Shown: positions 49,470-64,000 of the stretch, in pieces | Position numbering within the stretch: position 1 is the stretch's first letter | Layout of the letters: each line of letters starts with the position of its first letter | Origin: Piscicola geometra | Taxonomy: Eukaryota; Annelida; Clitellata; Hirudinida; Piscicolidae | NCBI GenBank assembly: GCA_943735955.1 | Contig: OX030959.1 | Span: 4,978,241 to 5,042,240, forward strand | Length of the DNA stretch: 64,000 nucleotides | Direction: 5' to 3' | Notes under the pieces: model-generated | Told to the model about the DNA's origin: nothing | The model's database searches: none | What the model saw: the letters and a program-made list of their open reading frames with translations, nothing else | Position numbers and translations under genes: made by a program

Positions 49470-50270
49470 CGTGGAGGGATGGAGATGATGGAATGATGGA
49501 GTGATGGGGATGAGGGAGTGATGGGGATGATGGAGTGATGGGGATGATGGAGTGATGGGAATGATGGAGTGATGGGGATGATGGAGTGATGGGGATGATG
49601 GAGTGATGGGGATGATGGAGTGATGGGGATGATGGAGTGATGGGGATGATGGAGTGATGGAGTGATGGGGATGATGGAGTGATGGGGATGATGGAGTGAT
49701 GGGGATGATGGAGTGATGGGGATAATGGAGTGATGGGGATGATGGAGTGATGGAGTGATGGGGATGATGGAGTGATGGGGATGATGGAGTGATGGGGATG
49801 ATGGAGTGATGGGGATGATGGAGTGATGGGGATGATGGAGTGATGGGGATGATGGAGTGATGGGGATGATGGAGTGATGGGGATGATGGAGTGATGGGGA
49901 TGATGGAGTGATGGGGATGATGGAGTGATGGGGATGATGGAGTGATGGGGATGATGGAGTGATGGGGATGATGGAGTGATGGGGATGATGGAGTGATGGG
50001 GATGATGGAGGGATGGGGATGATGGAGTGATGGGGATGATGGAGTGATGGGGATGATGGAGTGATGGGGATGATGGAGTGATGGGGATGATGGAGTGATG
50101 GAGATGATGGAGTGATGGGGATGATGGAGTGATGGGGATGATGGAGATGATGGAATGATGGAGTGATGGGGATGATGGAGTGATGGGGATGATGGAGTGA
50201 TGGGGATGATGGAGTGATGGGGATGATGGAGTGATGGGGATGATGGAGTGATGGGGATGATGGAGTGATC
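49470..50270. repeat. 17-bp minisatellite, about 45 copies
   Basis: Unit ATGATGGAGTGATGGGG repeated for about 800 bases. Because 17 is not a multiple of 3, each minus-strand frame shows the same 17-residue repeat (HHPHHSIIPITPSSPSL), which explains the long overlapping open frames of about 300 codons. Confidence 0.95.
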
Positions 50271-50445
50271 GCCTGGAGTGCTGAAGGAGTGGTCGTCGTG
50301 GTCGGGGGAAAGATGGAATGGAATGCTGCAAGTTGATTTCAATTCTCTTTACGTATTTTTTCATTTTAGTTATATTTGTTATTTGTTTATTTATTTATTC
50401 ATTCATTCATTATTATTATTTTAAATATTAAATTTTCCCTAAATT

Positions 50446-50510
50446 AGTGGTCTTGAAGCTCGTCCGGGTTAACACCACGTTAATAATATTCGTGATTGTA
50501 TTGTATTGGA
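50446..50510 (+). repeat. Dispersed repeat, copy 2
   Basis: Same orientation and element as 39841-39905, ending GTGATTGTATTGTATTGGA. It is preceded by a TTTATTCATTCATT microsatellite. Confidence 0.6.
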
Positions 50511-52091
50511 TTGAACTGTGTTTGTGCGTGTTCTTGGCAGTGGGTGTTTGTGTGTCTGTCTAGATCAAGGAAATAGAAATGCGAGTGTTTGATAAGATTG
50601 CATGGTAGTGCAACACGCCGTGTTCGCAACAGACGGCCCGATGTACTGACGCAGTGCTATAAGAGGAAATGTCAAAATTGTTCTCGCAACTGGCGAAATT
50701 AGAAAGTTTATTTATAGGCATTAAACACGTACTACAAGATAAAGGGTTAGGGGTGAGTTGATGAAAGCAGTCAACATTTTTTTATAATTAAAATTTCAAA
50801 CCTCCATTTTTGAAGTGGTCTTACATAAGGGCGTGATGCATGTCTGACGATTAATAACACTCGCTACTACAAAGACCTGTCTTCATTTGTAAGGAACGAG
50901 CAATTTGAAAGGACATACCTCCCACAAACTGCCTTTCCCGCGAGGCCATGAGTTGTTGTCTTTGTTTCTCTGCGGCGTGAGCGATGTCTCAAAGCCACCA
51001 GCCACTTTGTTTCAAACGCTTGTTTTACGTTTATCAAGTCGCACACAACAAAATGTTGAGATGAAGATGAATACTATGTATGCAATTCGATTTAATTTAT
51101 AAAGTAAAACAATGAATTTGATTGAGAAGTTGTAAAACAGTGTATCTAAAACAAAGTAACCAATTAGACACACTCTTTAAAGACAATCTTGTCCATCTTT
51201 ACGTTCGCGAACCAAGCTTCAAGGAAGAGCGCTCTGTTTCAAAATAGTCCATTCACAAAGACCAGAGAATGCACAAACCTCGGTAATTTATCTCGAAGCA
51301 ACTCCCATGATCAGACATTATTTGCACATAAACTCCACGTCTTTACAATTCTATTCCGACTTTCAATTCTGATCTCTTTAAAAGCGAATCTCATGTATTT
51401 ATGGCCACCAAGGCTTGCACCTCGCCTCGGGAACCAAGCCATTATCCGAACCCTGCAAACATACACGCATTTTCGCTTCAGCTCTTCTCTCTTTATTTAT
51501 GCTTATTTTTTCATTTGTGTTTCTTTTCTCGGCCAGTTTTTAACTTTCAGTTTCATTTTTTGTTCAATTTATGCTTTCAAGTTTCAAAGCTCGTGGAAGG
51601 CGTGTTGTCATTGAGCTTCTTTTCCGATCACTGATCCCTTCCACTCAGTTAAAAACGACTCGAAGTCTCAGTCACGCGCATTCCTGGGGCCTTATCTGCT
51701 CACGTTCTTCGGGAAAAGCACTCGATTACAATTAATCATCGTTGTCTCGCGAGAGTTTTTTTGCTGTTAAGGGCACAATCAATCACAAATAATGAGTTAA
51801 TAACATTGGGTCACCTCTCCGCTGCCCACGCCACCCGCGCCTTGACAAAGTGCAGAGGCAAGCTCGCCTGTTGTGAAGTATTGCACTAATTCAGGGAAGT
51901 AATGAACGAGCACCACAACTGATTGGCACAGCTTTCGGAAAAACTATTAAAGATAAATAAAAATAGCAAAACAACAAAAATAATAAGAAAAGATAAGAAT
52001 GATAAAGAGCATTGGCAATAGTAATAAAAACAGGTCATATTTAAAGAGAGGATCATTAATGGGGGCAGACAGAAGAGAAACACCGTTAATG

Positions 52092-52420
52092 GGACTGCAC
52101 ACCTCCATCCATCATCCTCCATCCATCTTCCTCTATCCATCTTCCTCCATCCATCCTTCTCCATCCATCCTTCTCCATCCATCCTCCTCCATCCATCCTT
52201 CTCCATCCCTCCTCCTCCATCCATCCTTCTCCATCCATCCTTCTCCATCCCTCCTTCTCCATCCCTTCTCCTCCATCCATCCTTCTCCATCCCTCCTCCT
52301 CCACCCATCCTTCTCCATCCCTCCTCCTCCATCCCTCCTCCTCCATCCATCCTTCTCCATCCCTCCTCCATCCATCCATCCTTCTCCATCCCTCCTCTTC
52401 CATCCATCATCCTCCATCAC
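52092..52420. repeat. CTCCATCCATCCTT minisatellite
   Basis: Tandem CTCCATCCATCCTT/CTCCATCCCTCCTC units of 12-18 bases. Confidence 0.93.
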
Positions 52421-53820
52421 ACGATGCAACTTCCAGAATTAGTTGAATATGCGAAACAACTCGAAGCTCCCTCGCCCTTCCCGCTCAAAGTGCCATGAAG
52501 ATGCGATCAATCAAACGACGTCTTACGGTTTTATCCCTCTCAAATGCTTGTGTAATCCAACTGACTCTTGCATTCTAGCGCTAAGATACTCTTTGTTTTC
52601 GTTTTTTGGGCGTTTTTCAAGGCAAATCTAAATCAACGTCAGTGCAGCCATAAATTCTGTGAAGAGCCAAGTCAGATTTGGCGTGTTACGGAAGTTAGTG
52701 GCTAGGCATGCAGCAGCCATTCGGTACCACGTCCAATGGATGCTGTCCACACAGCATTGCCTACAAAAAGTCAATGGTTTCAGCCTCCACTCCACGCTTG
52801 ATGCATTCGTTCCGTGCAGTCATTGTACCGAATATTTATCTTTTTGGTTATAGAATTGCAAATATGCTCAGGATATTCTAAAATGTTCGGCAAACAGAAA
52901 CGAGGAAAGATAGATTCTGGGTCGTTTGTTTTTACATTTTTACTTTTAAAAGACAAGGAAAAACAAAGAATGAAAAAATACTGGGTTAGAAAAAATATGA
53001 TTGATTAAAAATAGAAAAATTGACTTTAAAAGTAAGAACTTCAAAAGTAGGACATTTTTTTACAAATAAAATAATTCAAATGGAAGAAACAATCACCGAA
53101 GGCAGACGACTAACAGAGTGACACCATGATCTGCGTAATCTTGCAGGCAATCGAATATGTGAGTATTATTGCCTGCGACGTGTAGGGTGCAAAACGATGA
53201 AGCTTTTAAATGTGAACTTCATGACATTTAACTTAAAAGTTTTCATTTTGTTTGTGTGTGTTTTTTTTTGGTTAAAAGTTGAAAAAATAAGACTAAGGAA
53301 AAAACTACTAAGTTGTGAAAGAGCTTTCTAGCTTAATAACCCCCCACGTCAGTCAAAAAAACTCCCCCACAGACACTCACAAAACTTAAGAACCTGCCTA
53401 CCCCTCTACGGATGCATGCATCTAACGAGGTGCTTTCAGTAAGGCATCGTTACTCATAGATCATCGAATCGATTCCTAAAGAGTCTTTCGATATAATCAT
53501 GCAGCAGTGTTATCCATGCCGGTTTCAATGCCTCAATCGATCCAGCAGCACCGTTACAACGTAATCCTATAATTCTTCAGCACACAGACTGACACGCTCG
53601 TGTGTTTTGTCTGGTTGCATGTCTGTGTGTGTGTATGTGTGTGTGTATATATGTGTGTGTGTGTTTGTATATATATATATGTGTGTGTGTGTGTTTATAT
53701 GGATTTGTGTGTGTATGTTTGGTTATGTTGTGTGTCTTTGGATGGATGTGTGTATGAGTTTTGGTGTTATTATAAATGCTTCATTGTGTTCTTGTGTGTT
53801 TAGGTTCTCTTATCCTGAAG

Positions 53821-54581
53821 CAGTGTTATTTTCGTAGCGAAAACGAAAACGACAATTCTGAATAATCGTTCCACGAAAACGAAAATAAAAACTAAATTTA
53901 TTTTCAAAACGAAAACGAAAATAAAAAACTATAATTATTTCCAAAACGAAACTGAAATAAAAACAATAATTATTTTCAAAACGAAATTTAAATAAATTTT
54001 AAAGTATGCCATAATATGTAAATGTATAATTTATATAAAAAATATATGTCTATGTTATAAACATTATCTTTGGGCTTTATGAAAGTAGCGCCATTTATAA
54101 AACGTTATTTCATTACCGCTTCGCTTTGTCAATTAAATTATCACTTATTTTAATCGTAAATTTGTTATTATATTTCAAATTTGTTATTACTCAATAATTT
54201 ACGTACTCAATTCTTATAATATTTCAATTGACTGTTACTTTTTAAAACTCATTTGTTGTTAATATACAGTTCTATTTTACTGTTTTATTTTATGATCAAT
54301 TAATTTTTTAAGATATAAAAAAATAGTGTCCAAAGTTGTAAATTAATACATTTTAAAAACTAAAATGAAAATAAAAACTTTAATTATTTTCAAAACTGAA
54401 ACGAAAATAAAAACTTTAAATATTTTCAAAACGAAAATAAAAACTATAATTAATTCCAAAACGAAACTGAAATAAAAACTATAGTTAATTCCAAAACGAA
54501 ACTGAAATAAAAACTATAATTAATTCCAAAACAAAACTGAAATAAAAACTATAAATATTTTATGAAACGAAAATAACACTG
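53821..54581. mobile_element. Non-autonomous hAT-type transposon (MITE), 761 bp
   Basis: Perfect 15-base terminal inverted repeats, CAGTGTTATTTTCGT at the left and ACGAAAATAACACTG at the right, are flanked by an 8-base duplication, TCCTGAAG at 53813-53820 and TCTTGAAG at 54582-54589 (7 of 8). CAGTG ends with an 8-base duplication are hAT hallmarks. No transposase frame is present. Both subterminal arms are built from a tandem unit of about 35 bases (CCAAAACGAAACTGAAATAA plus AAACTATARTTAATT). Confidence 0.85.
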
Positions 54582-54739
54582 TCTTGAAGATATGCTACTA
54601 GCTGCTATATATGAGTAAGTAACTTCGTGGTTTCGGGAAATGCTTCCATGAGAATGCTTGATTACTCACTTTCAATTATCTGTAAATCGATGTGTGTTTT
54701 TGTGTGTATTGATAAATTCAAACGTCTTTGCGCGCGTGC

Positions 54740-54872
<133 letters not shown>

Positions 54873-55486
54873 TTCATATGAATGTGCATGCCATTGTGAG
54901 TGTGTAGATCTATCTGCTGGTTTGATTGTGAAAAGAAACAGATGTATCACTGTTATCAGCAAAGAACGATTGAATCACCGAGTAGCAGTGGTTGAATGAT
55001 TGAATCAGACAACAGGCTCGAGGAGTGCACTTCAGTCATTTGCTGTTCCAGTGCTTCCATTGAGCTTGGAGCGTCCTGAGAAAGCAAAAACAAACAAATC
55101 GACGGTCTTTTCATTTGACGGCGTCGTGATCTCATGTTTATGAGAGATTAACTGAACCGAAGGTTAAGTTGCGCACGACACTTAGATGCACGTCAAAAGA
55201 GCTTTTCTTTTTACAAGAGATGTGAGGTCTCGCTCAGGCGTTAGAGGCGTCAGTAATTAATGAAGATAAGAGACCTGAGTTACAAAACAACCACATATAT
55301 CACGGACACAAAAAACAGTGAAAATAGCATATCTCAATAACTCCCTTCGTCACTCATTGCAACTAAATACTGCACGACGACGAAGGCTTGTTTAATGAAA
55401 GTTAATCTCATCGGAGGTCTGTTACTCGTCTATTTATCGGCTGCTTAGGTGTTTTAATTGTTTAGACTGCGCTGTGGATGAGAGGC

Positions 55487-55564
55487 TGATAAGGCATGGC
55501 AAGTGTTGCAATTTGCGCTGATAAGCCTGCAATCCCGGGAACGTGGTATCAGCGATGCTTATCA
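55487..55564. promoter_or_regulatory. GATA-like motif cluster 2
   Basis: TGATAAG at 55487-55493, TGATAAG at 55519-55525 and CTTATCA at 55558-55564, with further TATCAG matches at about 55546 and 55616, in a GC-richer unique island at 55430-55660. Candidate enhancer. Confidence 0.3.
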
Positions 55565-56939
55565 ACGTCGTCAATCCTCCGTCATCGTCATCACCAGACA
55601 GCCCTCTGCAGTGTGCTATCAGTCAGGCAGTTAAGGCGGCGTCACTAGTTTGTTATTTCATCCGATTTAAGTTGCATTCTAATTTTTTTTGATAGCAGGG
55701 ATGATAATGGTTTAAAGTTGATGGTTTGATGGCAATGATGGTGATGATGATGATGATGATGTTTGGGCTGATGTGATAATGGTGATTATAATAGGCGTGG
55801 TAATGAGGGAATCTGAGATGGCGAACATAATCAGGCCAATGATGTTGAATTTATCGAGATATAAAATCTGATAGGAAAACAATTAAGAGCTATTAAACAA
55901 AAAACGCAATAAAAACTTTTTAAACAATAAAAGTCAATTATATAAAAATAGTTTAAATGGTTCCAAACACATAAAAATGCAAAAAAACTGTTTTTCCAAG
56001 GAAAGGAGGGTGATTGTGCAAGAATCGAGACGTTACGTGGTCATTAAACATGGCATGATCAGCCTTAAGGAGACGTCCGAGAGCGATTACACAGACATCA
56101 ATGTGGCCATCTTAACACTTGCAATTGAAAAGCTTTGTTGTTGGGGGTGAGAAACTGGAAGCATAAAAAGAATCGTTTTTGCGAAAGACGCGGAAAAACT
56201 GTGATAATTAATTTTGTTATTATTTAATATATTGTTTAATGAGTATATTAAATCCATTGAGCCTCAAAGTATTAGCAAATACATTAAAAATTTATCTGCG
56301 AAACGCAAAACCGGATGTTTAAACAGAAAATCGAGAAATCGAAATTCAGAATATCGGAAGGTTTGTATAAGCCTGCATTGAACGAAGCTCCAAATAAAAA
56401 ATGTGGCTTTGTTGTAGGGCTGGTGTATTGTTGGAACGGAACCAATAATGCATTGAAACGGCGTATTTAGCTCGAGTATTGTAAGAAGAGTTCTTTGTGT
56501 GTGCATCTCCGCAATTGCTCCATTGTCGCCGCATTCCAATATGCTTTTTATTAATAATGACTGATTTATTCCTTTTTCTTCGCCGGCATGCATCGTCATG
56601 CAACCGTTACCATCACACTTCTACTACGGCTAAGCCCTTCAATTGGGATCGTTTCTATTAATTATCATTCCTCTTTATCATCGCCTTTTTCTTATTTCAT
56701 AAAATAATGATTTATTTATTCTATTAAAAACTTCCTTTCTTCCGTTACCATCAGTGTTAACATTTTAGGTACCATCATCGTTATCATCATCATCTTCATA
56801 AGGGTACACAATATGACAACTTTGATAGAGAGTCCACCAAACTCCTGTGAGATCTTACAAAGCAATTAATTGTGTCGGTATTTGTTGAGTTCACGGCGAT
56901 CATTACGCTTCAATAATTCTTCTGGTTTTCGTTTTTGAT

Positions 56940-57110
56940 GTAGAGGCTGTTGTTGTAGTAGCTGTTGTAGTAGTAGCTGTTGTAGGGGTAGCTGTTGTAG
57001 TAGTATCTGTTGTAGTAGTAGCTGTTGTAGTAGTAGTTGTTGTAGTAGTAGCTGTTGTAGTAGTAGCTGTTGTAGTTGCTGTAGTAGTAGCTAGTGTAGC
57101 TGTTAATGTA
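56940..57110. repeat. GTAGTAGTAGCTGTTGTA minisatellite
   Basis: 18-base units, about 9 copies, 440 bases upstream of the first Ig exon. Confidence 0.9.
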
Positions 57111-57396
57111 GCATCCTGTTTCCCTCATTCGTCTGCCACTCATTCAGTACAATGATCATTTCAAGAGAGAAATCGTTACTTTTAGAGCTGCTTATAAAGT
57201 TGTGCATCCAGTCGAAATTTAGATTATGCTAGTAACTGCCATTGGTAGTTACAATGTGAGTTAGATTATTGAGAAATATCATTGAAAACTGATGGGAAGA
57301 TGTTTTCTGCAGTGGATTATTGCATTCACCATGGTTCTGATTTCTCGTTTGGACTCAGTGCCTGAATGTTCCTAAAAGCACTGAAGCAAACTTCAC

Positions 57397-63258
<5,862 letters not shown>

Positions 63259-64000
63259 TGCAAAGTATCTTAATCCAATCACTTCCGCATGTCATCAAGA
63301 TGGACTCTGGCAATCCGTTAGTGACATCAGAGCTGGAAATGAGCAAGGAAGAAGAGCAGTTTAGGCTGCAGAACTTTCACTCTTTTGTCAGTCTTCTTGT
63401 TTCAAAAACGTTTTTATCAATATTAATAAATAGTTATCTGGAAATGATAACAATTTAAATAATCTATGGCATACCACATTATAAAAACCGCCATCCGCCA
63501 CTCACAGATAGTGGAGAAGCTAGGCAATCTGGCGCCATCACTGATCGAACACAACATCCTGCCTCAGGTGTGGCTCGCACTCACGTCTGAGGACCGCATG
63601 CTCTTCCAGAACGTCACTGTGTGTGGAGGAGGGTGTTGGAATCAAGGGGGAAGAGGGGAATGGTGGTGGTTTCATCAGTATTTAGAGTTGAAATTTTTTA
63701 TTTGCTTGAATTTCCAATGTGTAGAAGAGTCTTGGTATGCAGACCTATTATGGTTTCATCAATATTTAATATTTTATTTTAATAATTTAATTTTATTAGT
63801 TACAATATTTTATTCCCTCGACTTCCAAATGCAGCTCTTGTCAGTGGAAAGCCAAACAGAGCTGGTGCAGCGGATTCTGAACACCATAGGCAAGATCTTC
63901 AACGACATGAGTGTCTCAACAAGTAACAACATCAACAACAATAACATCAACAACAACAACGACAACAACATGCCGTTCAGCCATCCAAGCAATTCTTGCG
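63259..64000 (+). CDS. Unidentified gene, internal exons, runs off the window
   Basis: Three exons in phase: 63259-63386, 63508-63618 and 63835 to beyond 64000. The encoded segments are helical and Leu-rich: QSILIQSLPHVIK, EEEQFRLQNFHSF; then IVEKLGNLAPSLIEHNILPQ, VWLALTSEDRMLFQNVT; then LLSVESQTELVQRILNTIGK, IFNDMS and an Asn-rich stretch coded by AAC/AAT. The helix pattern would suit an alpha-solenoid (HEAT/ARM-like) protein, but I do not recognise the family. The 5' end is not found and the 3' end lies outside the window. Confidence 0.6.

Noticed and set aside
49450..50364. Two overlapping minus-strand frames of about 300 codons
   Set aside because: A 17-base repeat gives the same repeating peptide in every frame. 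No start context, splice sites or homology.
51189..51614. 141-codon plus-strand frame
   Set aside because: No homology, no splice context and biased Phe/Ser composition. Probably chance, though not excluded.
56264..56603. Overlapping minus-strand frames of 85-111 codons
   Set aside because: Two frames open at once in the same place with no homology. Likely chance in a unique island.

Overview
The window is animal genomic DNA. Genes are split into many short exons with GT-AG introns that keep reading phase, intergenic DNA is AT-rich, and simple repeats are very abundant. The gene set (SLC4 bicarbonate transporter, GH65 collagen glucosidase, HIRIP3, TMEM97, CNPase, type-2 cystatin, CTF18, ATOH8/Net, an Ig/FN3 protein) points to a metazoan, most likely an invertebrate bilaterian. 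I cannot name the phylum from sequence alone. Nothing looks bacterial or viral.

Layout. 0.06-8.2 kb (+): the 3' part (12 exons) of an SLC4 Na+/bicarbonate-type transporter. 9.3-13.6 kb (+): a complete 12-exon relative of protein-glucosylgalactosylhydroxylysine glucosidase with a signal peptide, a furin-type site, a hydrophobic tail and an altered catalytic motif. 14.0-17.2 kb (+): a six-exon HIRIP3-like histone chaperone. 17.7-19.8 kb (-): a six-exon gene I do not recognise. 20.5-21.7 kb (-): TMEM97/sigma-2 receptor. 23.6-24.9 kb (+): a CNPase homologue with a degenerate P-loop. 27.1-27.6 kb (-): a secreted cystatin. 28.0-35.4 kb (-): a complete 20-exon CTF18 clamp-loader gene. 37.5-39.5 kb (+): an ATOH8/Net bHLH factor. 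39.5-57.5 kb: about 18 kb with no convincing gene, holding minisatellites, a hAT-type MITE and clusters of GATA-like motifs. 57.6-61.9 kb (+): exons of an Ig/FN3 adhesion-type protein whose 5' end I could not find. 63.3-64.0 kb (+): the start of an unidentified gene that runs off the window.

Exon models were built by eye from homology, splice sites and phase. For SLC4 (3' part), PGGHG, HIRIP3, the unknown gene, TMEM97, CNP, cystatin, CTF18 and ATOH8 the exon lengths sum to a whole number of codons, which is a strong internal check. The genes do not form a pathway; this is ordinary animal gene order. The most notable observations are the lost catalytic glutamate in the GH65 protein, the invertebrate CNPase with a broken kinase-like motif, the unrecognised six-exon gene, the hAT MITE with terminal repeats and a target-site duplication, and simple repeats that directly abut coding exons.
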